This document shows, piece by piece, positions 24,157-31,994 of a stretch of 64,000 bases of DNA. The position numbers and the translations under genes were made by a program. This stretch comes from JACVRW01 sp963808775 (GTDB lineage Bacteria > Actinomycetota > Thermoleophilia > Solirubrobacterales > Thermoleophilaceae), in the NCBI GenBank assembly GCA_963808775.1, contig CAWEGR010000005.1, forward strand, positions 1,054,001-1,118,000. Direction: 5' to 3'. The notes beneath the pieces were generated by a model. It was not told where the DNA came from. It worked only from the letters and a program-made list of their open reading frames with translations, and ran no database searches. The stretch's first letter is position 1. The number at the start of each line of letters is the position of its first letter.

Positions 24157-25169
24157 CGCTCGCCTACGGCGTGCTCGAGGGCGGCGGCGTGGCCGCGCGG
24201 ACCGGCGAGCGCGTGCTCGACCTGAGCGCGCTCGACCCGGTGCTCGCCGAGCCGACGCTGAACGCGTTCATGGCGCGCGGCCGCGAGTTCCGCGAGGAGG
24301 TGGCGGCGCGCCTCGAGGAGGGCCGCGAGGTCGAGGACGCCCGCGTCGGGATGCCGTTCGAGGTGGCGGACTACGTGGACTTCTTCTCCTCGATCCACCA
24401 CGCGCAGAACCTCGGGCGGATGTTCCGGCCCGACTCGGAGCCGCTCATGCCGAACTGGCGGCACCTGCCGGTCGGCTACCACGGGCGCGCGGGCACGGTG
24501 GTGCCGAGCGGGACGCCGGTCCGCCGCCCGCGCGGCCAGCACCGCGGCGGGGTGTTCGGCCCGAGCGAGCGCCTCGACATCGAGCTCGAGGCGGGTTTCG
24601 TGATCGGCACGCCGAGCCGGATGGGCGAGCCCGTGCCGATCGAGCGCGCCCTCGAGCACGTGTTCGGCATGGTGCTCGTGAACGACTGGTCGGCCCGCGA
24701 CATCCAGGCCTGGGAGTACCAGCCACTCGGTCCGTTTCTCGGCAAGTCGTTCGCCACGAGCGTCAGCCGCTGGGTCGTGCCGATCGAGGAGCTCGAGGAC
24801 CGCCGGGTCGAGGTGCCCGCGCAGGACCCGCAGCCGCTCCCGTACCTGCGCGAGCGGCCCTGGGCCTACGACATCCCGCTCGAGGTCGAGCTGAACGGCG
24901 AGGTGGTGGCGCGCTCGAACACGAGCCACCTGTACTGGTCGATCAGCCAGCAGATCGCGCACCTGACGGTCAACGGCGCGAGCCTGCGCACGGGGGATCT
25001 GCTCGCCACCGGAACGATCTCGGGGCCCGAGCCCGAGCAGCACGGCAGCCTGATCGAGCTGCGCTGGAACGACCCGGAGGGCTTCCTCGCCGACGGCGAC
25101 GAGGTGGTGCTGCGCGGAGAGCCGCTCGGCGAGGTGCGCGGCCGGATCGAGCCGTCGCCCGCCGGCTGA
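24153..25169 (+). CDS. Fumarylacetoacetate hydrolase family protein
   Basis: A 338-aa FAH-family enzyme. Metal and active-site segments are visible: DFFSSIHHAQNLGRMFRPDS, VGYHGRAGTVVPSGTPVRRP, IELEAGFVIGTPS (the metal-binding Glu residues), LVNDWSARDIQAWEYQPLGP and GDLLATGTISGPEP. The YHGR and full-length layout are closer to true fumarylacetoacetase (last step of tyrosine breakdown) than to short FAH hydrolases, but the other tyrosine genes are not nearby. It starts with GTG, overlapping the preceding stop. Confidence 0.85.
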   Translation: MTLAYGVLEGGGVAARTGERVLDLSALDPVLAEPTLNAFMARGREFREEVAARLEEGREVEDARVGMPFEVADYVDFFSSIHHAQNLGRMFRPDSEPLMPNWRHLPVGYHGRAGTVVPSGTPVRRPRGQHRGGVFGPSERLDIELEAGFVIGTPSRMGEPVPIERALEHVFGMVLVNDWSARDIQAWEYQPLGPFLGKSFATSVSRWVVPIEELEDRRVEVPAQDPQPLPYLRERPWAYDIPLEVELNGEVVARSNTSHLYWSISQQIAHLTVNGASLRTGDLLATGTISGPEPEQHGSLIELRWNDPEGFLADGDEVVLRGEPLGEVRGRIEPSPAG

Positions 25170-25186
25170 CGTAGGATCGGGCGGGA

Positions 25187-25825
25187 TGCGCAGACTCGCG
25201 CTCGCACTGGCCGTGGTCGACCGTCGCGCTCGCCGGCTCGGCGGGCGCGGCGCAGGCGCGCTCGTGCTCTCGACGCGGTGCGCTCGCCCCGGACAACGAC
25301 GACACCCAGGACGTGCAGGTCTACCTGTTCAACCCCACGGCGGTTGACCGCGTCGTGACCGTGCGAGCCGGCGGATGCGTCAGGCGTTGCCGGCCCGCTG
25401 ACTCGACAGGTGACGGTGCAGGGCGACCAGGAGTTGTCGTCAGCTTCGACTGCACCATGATCTGCGTGCATGGCGGCCGAGCTGGTGGACCCGTCCGGAA
25501 CGGTCGATCCCGTCGGTGCAATACCAGCATCTCGCCACGACGACGGATCTCTGTGATCCGGCCCGGCGAGTTCGCCGCGTACTCGGATACGAACGCGGTC
25601 GACCTCCGCTACGCGACGCTGCAGGGCCTCGCTCCGATCACGAGCACCCTCGGGACGCTGCCGGCCGCGATCGCGCAGACCGGGTCCGGCGTATCAGCCC
25701 TCGATCCCCGGATCACGTCGCTGCAGACCGCTCTCACCCGCCAGACGCGCCTGCTCACCCGCCAGGCGCGCACGCTCAAGCGGCTCAGCCGCCAGGTCCG
25801 CAGGCTCTCGAAGACGCGCCGCTGA
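25187..25825 (+). pseudogene. Secreted protein with C-terminal coiled coil, several frame changes
   Basis: It begins with a signal-peptide-like MRRLALALAV that continues as VALAGSAGAAQA only in another frame. A middle part (DDTQDVQVYLFNPTAVDRVV) and the end (VIRPGEFAAYSDTNAVDLRY, then repeated TRQTRLLTRQARTLKRLSRQ) lie in yet other frames. At least three frame changes are needed, so it is either a decayed gene or error-rich sequence. The recoverable product would be a roughly 200-aa exported protein with an Arg/Leu coiled coil. Its stop overlaps the following ATG. Confidence 0.5.
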
Positions 25826-27060
25826 TGGACCTCCAGCCGATGGCGGTCGCGCCCCGCGAGCCGGGCGACCACGCGCCTGCGGCCGGGGCGCGCGCCGTCG
25901 AGAGCCTCACGGAGGCGGCCGCCCCGCTGCGCGGCGCGCGCATCCTCCACGTGACCCCGGCGGGCGGCGCCGGGCGCCTGCCCGAGCTGCTCGGCGGCAC
26001 GCTGCCGCTGGCCGCGGGTCTCGGCATCGAGGTGGAATGGCGCGCGCTGTTCGGCTCGCCCGAGGAGCGCGAGGTCGCGGGGTCGCTCAGCGCGGGCCTG
26101 CGCGGCGCCGAGAGCGCGATCGCCGGCGAGCGCTGGGACGCGTGGCTCGAGGCCTGCGCCCGGACGGCCCGTGAGCTCGGCGACGGCTATGACGCCGTCG
26201 TCCTGCACGACTCCGCCCTCGGCCTTGCTGCCGGGCTCGACGGGCCGGCCGTCTGGCGCTGCAACGACGACGTCGCGGGTGCGGAGGCGGCTGCCCTCGA
26301 GCGGGCGCGAGCGCTCCGAGAGGGGACCGTGCTGACGCTCGTCCCGCACGAGACGTTCGCCCCTCCGGCGTTGCGCGACGAGGGTGGCGTGGTCGCGGCC
26401 GCTCCGGGGATCGATCCGCTCGATCCGCGCAACATGGAGCTCGAGCCGCGCCTGCCGGGCCGCGTGGTCAGCCCGCTCGGGGTCGATCTCGAGCGGCCGT
26501 TCTGCCTCCAGGTGCTGGAGCTCGACCGCTTCGACGACCCGCACGGGACGATCGAGGCCTTCCGCGTCGCGCGCGAGCGCCAGCCCGAGCTGCAGCTCGT
26601 GCTCGCCGCGCTGCTCGACCCCGCCGACACCAGCGGCTGGCAGGCCGCGAAGGAGGTGTCGGACTTCGCCGCTGAGGACGACGACGTCCTGCTCCTGACG
26701 ACCTACGAGGGACTGGGCAGCCTCGAGGTGGGGGCGCTCCAGCTCCTGGCGCGCGTGGTGGTCGAGCGCTCGCTCGGCGAGGGCTTCGAGATCGCCCCCT
26801 GCGAGGCGCTCTGGAAGCGGACACCCGTGCTCGGCGCGGGCGGCGGGGGCATCCCGCTCGTGGTGCGCGACGGGGTCGACGGCTTCCTCGTCGACGAGCC
26901 GGCCGACACCGCCGCGCGGCTCGTCGAGCTCGTGGCTGACCCGGGGCTCGCCGTCGAGATGGGACGGGCGGGGCGGGAGCGGGTGCGCGAGCGCTTCCTC
27001 GTCACGGCGGCCCTCGAACGCGAGCTGCGGGCGCTCGCCGGTACCTTGGGGGCCGCATGA
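25825..27060 (+). CDS. GT4-family glycosyltransferase (TreT-like)
   Basis: A 411-aa GT-B glycosyltransferase. The N-terminal half has ARILHVTPAGGAGRLPELLGG and GLGIEVEWRALFG, as in trehalose-synthesising glycosyltransferases. The C-terminal half has the GT4 pattern VVERSLGEGFEIAPCEALWK (E-x7-E) and TPVLGAGGGGIPLVV. Trehalose or glucosylglycerate synthesis is plausible but not proven. The ATG overlaps the preceding stop, and the stop overlaps the thrS start by 4 bases. Confidence 0.75.
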   Translation: MDLQPMAVAPREPGDHAPAAGARAVESLTEAAAPLRGARILHVTPAGGAGRLPELLGGTLPLAAGLGIEVEWRALFGSPEEREVAGSLSAGLRGAESAIAGERWDAWLEACARTARELGDGYDAVVLHDSALGLAAGLDGPAVWRCNDDVAGAEAAALERARALREGTVLTLVPHETFAPPALRDEGGVVAAAPGIDPLDPRNMELEPRLPGRVVSPLGVDLERPFCLQVLELDRFDDPHGTIEAFRVARERQPELQLVLAALLDPADTSGWQAAKEVSDFAAEDDDVLLLTTYEGLGSLEVGALQLLARVVVERSLGEGFEIAPCEALWKRTPVLGAGGGGIPLVVRDGVDGFLVDEPADTAARLVELVADPGLAVEMGRAGRERVRERFLVTAALERELRALAGTLGAA

Positions 27061-28988
27061 ACGTCAGGCTCCCCGACGGGACCGAGCTCCAGCTCGAGGA
27101 CGGCGCGACCGGCGCCGACGCCGCGCGCTCGATCGGCGAGGGACTGGCGCGCGCGGCGCTCGGCATCCGCGTGGACGGCGAGCTGCGCGACCTGTCGGCG
27201 CCGCTCGACGACGGGGCGGCGATCGAGATCGTGACCGGCCGCGACGGCGACGACGCCCTCTGGCTGATCCGCCACGACGCGGCGCACGTGCTCGCGACCG
27301 CGGTGCTCGAGCTCTACCCCGGCGTGAAGATCTCGATCGGTCCGCCGATCGACGACGGCTTCTACTACGACTTCGAGTTCCCCGACGGCCAGAAGCTGAC
27401 GGACGAGGACTTCGAGCGCGTCGAGGCGAAGATGCGCGAGCACGTCAAGGCCGACGAGGCCTTCGAGCGCGAGGAGGTCTCGGTGGCGGACGCGATCGAG
27501 CGCTTCCGCCAGGAGGGACAGGACTACAAGGTCGAGCTGATCGAGGACCTCGTCCGGAATGCGGACCCCGCCCACCCCGTCGAGACGGTCTCGCTCTACC
27601 GCAACGGCCCGTTCACGGACCTCTGCCGCGGCCCGCACGGGCCGGGGACGAAGCGGATCAAGGCCTTCAAGCTCACGAGCGTGGCCGGCGCCTACTGGCG
27701 TGGCGACTCGAGCCGCCAGATGCTCACGCGCGTGTATGGGACCGCCTTCCTCTCGAAGGAGGACCTCGAGGCGCACATTCGCCGGCTCGAGGAGGCGCGC
27801 GAGCGCGATCACCGCAAGCTCGGGCGCGAGCTCGACCTGTTCATGCTCTCCGACCTCTCGCCCGGGTCGCCGTTCTGGCTGCCGAACGGGATGCACGTCT
27901 GGAACGAGCTGACGACCCTGTGGCGCGACTCGAACGTCGAGCGCGGCTACACCGAGGTCAAGACGCCGATCCTCTACGACGCCGAGCTCTGGAAGCAGTC
28001 GGGCCACTGGCACGTGTACCGCGAGAACATGTACTTCACCGAGGTGGAGGAGCGCCCCATGGGCCTGAAGCCCATGAACTGCCCCGCCCACTGCCAGATC
28101 TACAAGCGCGAGCTGCGCTCCTACCGCGACCTGCCGATCCGCCTCGCCGAGCAGGGGCTCGTCCACCGCCACGAGCCGAGCGGGACCCTGCACGGCCTGC
28201 TGCGGGTGCGCCACATCACCCAGGACGACGCGCACGTGTTCTGCACCGAGGAGCAGATCGAGGAGGAGGTCATGCGCTGCCTCGACTTCGGCTTCTTCAT
28301 CTACAGGCAGTTCGGCTTCGAGCCGCGGCTCGAGCTCTCGACGCGGCCCGAGAAGCGCGTCGGGTCCGAGGAGATGTGGGACAGGGCCGAGGCGGCGCTC
28401 CAGCGCACGCTCGAGAAGAACGGCCTCGAGTACGAGCTGAACGAGGGCGACGGCGCCTTCTACGGGCCGAAGATCGACGCTCACATGGACGACGCCATCG
28501 GCCGCAGCTGGCAGCTCGGCACCGTGCAGCTCGACTACTACATGCCGGAGCGCTTCGAGCTCACCTACACCGGGGCGGACAACGCGGAGCACCGGCCGGT
28601 GATGATCCACCGGGCGCTGATGGGGTCCTTCGAGCGCTTCATCGGCATCCTGATCGAGCACTACGGCGGCGAGTTCCCGTTCTGGCTCGCGCCGGTGCAG
28701 GCCGCCGTCCTCCCGATCGCGGACCGCCACCTGGACTACGCGCAGGGCGTGGCGCGCGAGCTGCGCGACGCCGGCATCCGCGCCCGGGTGGACGAGCGCG
28801 GCGAATCCGTGGGCAAGAAGATCCGCGAGGCGGAGCTGAAGAAGGTGCCGTTCATGCTCGTGGTGGGCGATCAGGAGCAGGAGGCGGGCCTCGTCGCGGT
28901 GCGCCGCCACCGCGAGGGCGACGAGGGGTCGGTGCCGGTCGGCGAGTTCGTCGAGCGAGCGACCGCCGCTATACTCGCCCGCGAATGA
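27057..28988 (+). CDS. thrS: Threonine-tRNA ligase
   Basis: Charges tRNA-Thr. The 643-aa product has the TGS domain (residues 1-62, NVRLPDGTELQLEDG), the editing domain with HDAAHVLATAVLE, then the class II core: MNCPAHCQIYKRELRSYRDL with the zinc Cys, motif 2 around LVHRHEPSGTLHGLLRVR, DDAHVFCTEEQI and motif 3 in RPVMIHRALMGSFERFIG. A C-terminal anticodon-binding domain ends near EFVERATAAILARE. It is full length. The ATG overlaps the glycosyltransferase stop. A promoter for infC lies inside its 3' end. Confidence 0.97.
   Translation: MNVRLPDGTELQLEDGATGADAARSIGEGLARAALGIRVDGELRDLSAPLDDGAAIEIVTGRDGDDALWLIRHDAAHVLATAVLELYPGVKISIGPPIDDGFYYDFEFPDGQKLTDEDFERVEAKMREHVKADEAFEREEVSVADAIERFRQEGQDYKVELIEDLVRNADPAHPVETVSLYRNGPFTDLCRGPHGPGTKRIKAFKLTSVAGAYWRGDSSRQMLTRVYGTAFLSKEDLEAHIRRLEEARERDHRKLGRELDLFMLSDLSPGSPFWLPNGMHVWNELTTLWRDSNVERGYTEVKTPILYDAELWKQSGHWHVYRENMYFTEVEERPMGLKPMNCPAHCQIYKRELRSYRDLPIRLAEQGLVHRHEPSGTLHGLLRVRHITQDDAHVFCTEEQIEEEVMRCLDFGFFIYRQFGFEPRLELSTRPEKRVGSEEMWDRAEAALQRTLEKNGLEYELNEGDGAFYGPKIDAHMDDAIGRSWQLGTVQLDYYMPERFELTYTGADNAEHRPVMIHRALMGSFERFIGILIEHYGGEFPFWLAPVQAAVLPIADRHLDYAQGVARELRDAGIRARVDERGESVGKKIREAELKKVPFMLVVGDQEQEAGLVAVRRHREGDEGSVPVGEFVERATAAILARE
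28970..28975 (+). promoter_or_regulatory. -10 element upstream of infC, inside thrS
   Basis: TATACT in CCGCTATACTCGCCC lies in the last codons of thrS, about 60 bases before infC. It shares ten bases (GCTATACTCG) with the tRNA-Val promoter. TTCGTC, 17 bases upstream, is a weak -35. Confidence 0.55.
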
Positions 28989-29036
28989 GGAGCTGCGACA
29001 TCTCGCGCTTTTGAGGCCAGAAGCAGGCCGTAACTA

Positions 29037-29627
29037 GTGCCGATCCCCCGTAAGTTCGATCGGCGCCCCCCGGAGCGCGACGAGACACGCATCAACGAGC
29101 GCATCCGCGTTCCCCAAGTGCGCCTGATCGCAGAGGACGGGAGCCAGGTCGGCGTGCTCGAAACGCGCGACGCGCTCCGCTATGCGCAGGAACGCGACCT
29201 CGACCTCGTCGAGGTGGCTCCCGAGGCCCGGCCGCCCGTCTGCCGCGTGCTCGACTACTCGAAGTACAAGTACGAGCAGGAGCAGAAGGCGAAGGCCGCG
29301 CGGCGTCACCAGAAGCAGGTCAACGTCCGCGAGATCAAGCTGCGCCCCAAGATCGCCACGAACGACTACGAGACGAAGAAGAACCACGTGGTCCGCTTCC
29401 TGAAGGGCGAGGACCGGGTCAAGGTCACGATCATGTTCCGCGGCCGCGAGCAGACCCACCCCGAGCGCGGGGAGATGCTCCTGAACCGGCTGGCCGAGGA
29501 CGTGGCGGAGCTCGGCACGGTCGAGCAGGCGCCGCAGCAGGACGGGCGCAACATGACGATGCTGCTCGCCCCGCTGAAGAAGAAGCCGGCCGCCGACGTC
29601 CAGCCGGCTCCCGACGCCCAGGTCTAG
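29037..29627 (+). CDS. infC: Translation initiation factor IF-3
   Basis: Binds the 30S subunit and checks start-codon and initiator-tRNA selection. The 196-aa product has the N-domain INERIRVPQVRLIAEDGSQ and LDLVEVAPEARPPVCRVLDY, the linker KYKYEQEQKAKAARRHQKQ and the C-domain VNVREIKLRPKIATNDYETK and KVTIMFRGREQTHPERGEML, followed by a short Ala/Pro-rich tail. It starts with GTG at 29037. It heads the infC-rpmI-rplT cluster; a 48-bp leader separates it from thrS. Confidence 0.96.
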   Translation: MPIPRKFDRRPPERDETRINERIRVPQVRLIAEDGSQVGVLETRDALRYAQERDLDLVEVAPEARPPVCRVLDYSKYKYEQEQKAKAARRHQKQVNVREIKLRPKIATNDYETKKNHVVRFLKGEDRVKVTIMFRGREQTHPERGEMLLNRLAEDVAELGTVEQAPQQDGRNMTMLLAPLKKKPAADVQPAPDAQV

Positions 29628-29657
29628 CCGAACCCGTCTGCTTCAATAGACCGTCGC

Positions 29658-29852
29658 ATGCCGAAGATGAAGACCCACTCCGGCGCCAAGAAGCGGTTCC
29701 GCAAGACCGCGGGCAACAAGCTGCGCGCGCGGCATAGCTTCACGAGCCACAACCTCGGGAAGAAGTCCGCGAAGCGCAAGCGCAAGCTCGGCCGGCCGGT
29801 GGAGGTCTCGCCGCACGATCACGATCGCGTGATGGAGCTGCTGCACAAGTGA
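29658..29852 (+). CDS. rpmI: 50S ribosomal protein L35
   Basis: A 64-aa basic protein, PKMKTHSGAKKRFRKTAGNK and HNLGKKSAKRKRKLGRPVEV, with the family's exact length. The stop overlaps the rplT GTG by 4 bases. Confidence 0.97.
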   Translation: MPKMKTHSGAKKRFRKTAGNKLRARHSFTSHNLGKKSAKRKRKLGRPVEVSPHDHDRVMELLHK

Positions 29853-30208
29853 GCCGCGTCAAGCGTTCAGTCCACGCGCGCAAGAAGCGGCGCGCGACGC
29901 TCGAGCGGACGAAGGGCTTCCGCGGGCAGGCCAAGTCGAGCTACAAGCGCGCCAAGGAGGCGCTGCTCAAGGCCGACTCCTACGCCTATCGCGACCGCCG
30001 CAACAAGAAGCGCGACTTCCGCAGGCTCTGGATCACCCGCATCAACGCCGCGGCGCGGCAGGAGGGCATGACCTACAGCCAGTTCATGCACGGGCTGAAG
30101 GAGGCCGGCATCGAGGTGGACCGCAAGGTGCTCGCCGACATCGCCGTGCGCGACCCGGAGACGTTCCGACGTTTTGCCGAGCAGGCCCGGGAGGCCGTGG
30201 CCGCGTAG
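29849..30208 (+). CDS. rplT: 50S ribosomal protein L20
   Basis: A 119-aa protein needed for early 50S assembly: SRVKRSVHARKKRRATLERT, KGFRGQAKSSYKRAKEALLK, RDRRNKKRDFRRLWITRINA, MTYSQFMHGLKEAGIEVDRK. It starts with GTG, overlapping rpmI. A strong terminator hairpin follows 28 bases after the stop, ending the infC-rpmI-rplT unit. Confidence 0.97.
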   Translation: MSRVKRSVHARKKRRATLERTKGFRGQAKSSYKRAKEALLKADSYAYRDRRNKKRDFRRLWITRINAAARQEGMTYSQFMHGLKEAGIEVDRKVLADIAVRDPETFRRFAEQAREAVAA

Positions 30209-30235
30209 CGAGCGGACACGGTCAGGAGTACTTCC

Positions 30236-30264
30236 CGGGCGTCCATGTGGGCGCCCGTTTTCGT
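30236..30264 (+). terminator. Rho-independent terminator after rplT
   Basis: A 9-bp stem CGGGCGTCC / GGGCGCCCG (one G-T pair) with an ATGT loop is followed by TTTTCGTTT. It ends the ribosomal-protein transcript before the rRNA methyltransferase gene. Confidence 0.8.
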
Positions 30265-30274
30265 TTCAGGACCC

Positions 30275-30949
30275 ATGATCACGTCACCCGACAACGACAG
30301 GCTGAAGACGATCCGCAAGCTGGCCCGCAAGAGCTGGCGGTCGAAGCTCGGCCTGTTCATCGCCGAGGGTGAGGATCTCGTCGACGCCGCGGACGCGGCG
30401 GGCTGGGCCGCCGAGTTCGTGCTGCGTGCCGGCGAGGACGTCGAGCCGGAGCTGCTCGCCGGGGCGAGCTCGCTCGGCTCCGGCAGCCGCGTGATCGGGG
30501 TGTACGCCCAGCGCTGGGCAGAGCCGGGCGGCGAGCCGGTGAGCGTCTACCTGCACGGCGTCGAGGATCCCGGCAACGTCGGCACGATCATCCGCTCGGC
30601 GCACGCGCTCGCCGGCGCCCGCGTGGTGCTGGGGCCCGGTTGCGCGGATCCCTGGTCGCCGAAGGCCGTGCGGGCGAGCATGGGCTCGATCTTCGCCCTG
30701 CCCCCGGCCCGCGCGGACACCCCCGCCGGGCGCGTGGTGGCATTCGACGCCGCCGGAGGCGTCTCGCTCGCGGATGCGGATCTGAGCCCGCCGCTCACGC
30801 TCGCGCTCGGGGCGGAGCGCGCCGGGCTGCCGCCCGGCCTCGCGGACCAAGCCGTGCGGATTCCGGTGGCCGCGGATTCCCTCAACGTCGCGATGGCGGC
30901 CACGGTCGCGCTGCACGAGACGGCAAATAGGATGGCCGCCGATGGCTGA
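30275..30949 (+). CDS. TrmH/SpoU-family RNA 2'-O-methyltransferase
   Basis: A 224-aa SPOUT methyltransferase acting on rRNA or tRNA with S-adenosylmethionine. A substrate-binding N-terminal part (TIRKLARKSWRSKLGLFIAE) is followed by the three SpoU motifs: GVEDPGNVGTIIRSAHALAG, SPKAVRASMGSIFALP and LALGAERAGLPPGL...SLNVAMAATVALHE. The knot Asn, Arg and Ser residues are present. Target nucleotide unknown. The ATG at 30275 is the first suitable start; the stop overlaps pheS by 8 bases, linking it to the phenylalanyl-tRNA synthetase operon. Confidence 0.88.
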   Translation: MITSPDNDRLKTIRKLARKSWRSKLGLFIAEGEDLVDAADAAGWAAEFVLRAGEDVEPELLAGASSLGSGSRVIGVYAQRWAEPGGEPVSVYLHGVEDPGNVGTIIRSAHALAGARVVLGPGCADPWSPKAVRASMGSIFALPPARADTPAGRVVAFDAAGGVSLADADLSPPLTLALGAERAGLPPGLADQAVRIPVAADSLNVAMAATVALHETANRMAADG

Positions 30950-31994
30950 TCTGGCCCAGCTGCGCTCCCAGGCGGAGGGAGAGATCGCGTCCGCGGGCAC
31001 GAGCGCGGAGCTCGAGGAGCTGCGCGTGCGCTATCTCGGCCGCAGGTCGGAGCTGACCGCCACGCTGCGCTCGATCGGCGACCTGCCGCCCGAGCAGCGC
31101 GGCCCGGTCGGCAAGGGCGCCAACGAGGTCCGCCAGGCGCTCGAGGCGCTGCTCGCCGCTCGCACGGCCGAGCTCGAGGCGTCCGAGCTCGACTCGCGCC
31201 TCGCCGAGGACCGCGTCGACGTCACGCTGCCCGGCGACCCTCCGGCGCCCCCCGGGCACCTGCATCTCGTCTCGCAGATCCGGCGCGAGATGGAGGACAT
31301 CTTCATCGGGCTCGGCTTCTCGGTGCTCGAGGGCCCCGAGATCGACTACGAGTACTACAACTTCACCGCGCTCAACCACCCGCCCGAGCACCCGGCGCGG
31401 CTGCCCCAGGACACCTTCTACCTGGCGGAGCGGGTGGTGCTCCGCACGCACACGTCGCCGATGCAGGTGCGCGCGATGGAGGCGCAGGAGCCGCCGATCT
31501 ACATCGTCGTCCCCGGGCGCGTGTACCGGCCGGACACGCCCGACGCCACGCACGTGCCGATGTTCCATCAGCTCGAGGGGCTCGCGATCGACGAGGACAT
31601 CACGCTCGCGGATCTGCAGGGGGTCCTGCTCCAGTTCGCGCGCCAGATGTTCGGCGAGGCGACCAAGGTGCGCCTGCGTCCCGGCTACTTCCCGTTCACG
31701 GAGCCGAGCGTCGAGGTCGACGTCTCGTGCTTCCGCTGCGGCGGCACGGGCTACGAGGGCGGCGAGCGCTGCGGCACCTGCAAGGGCGAGGCCTGGATCG
31801 AGATCCTCGGCTCGGGGATGGTCGACCCGAACGTGCTCGACTACGTGCGCGGCTCGGGCTACGACAACGAGCGCGTGCAGGGCTTCGCCTTCGGCATGGG
31901 GATCGAGCGGATCGCGAGCATCGTCTACGAGGTTCCCGACCTGCGCACGCTGTTCGACAACGACCTGCGCGTGCTGGAGCAGTTCGGCTCATGA
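30942..31994 (+). CDS. pheS: Phenylalanine-tRNA ligase alpha subunit
   Basis: A 350-aa catalytic subunit: N-terminal coiled coil (AELEELRVRYLGRRSELTA), class II motif 1 region (IFIGLGFSVLEGPEIDYEYY), PARLPQDTFYL, THTSPMQVRAM, motif 2 (PGRVYRPDTPDATHVPMFHQ) and motif 3 (GFAFGMGIERIASIVYEVPD). A four-Cys insertion (CFRCGG...CGTCKG) lies before EILGSGMVDPNVL and probably binds zinc. The stop overlaps the pheT ATG by 4 bases. Confidence 0.97.
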   Translation: MADLAQLRSQAEGEIASAGTSAELEELRVRYLGRRSELTATLRSIGDLPPEQRGPVGKGANEVRQALEALLAARTAELEASELDSRLAEDRVDVTLPGDPPAPPGHLHLVSQIRREMEDIFIGLGFSVLEGPEIDYEYYNFTALNHPPEHPARLPQDTFYLAERVVLRTHTSPMQVRAMEAQEPPIYIVVPGRVYRPDTPDATHVPMFHQLEGLAIDEDITLADLQGVLLQFARQMFGEATKVRLRPGYFPFTEPSVEVDVSCFRCGGTGYEGGERCGTCKGEAWIEILGSGMVDPNVLDYVRGSGYDNERVQGFAFGMGIERIASIVYEVPDLRTLFDNDLRVLEQFGS

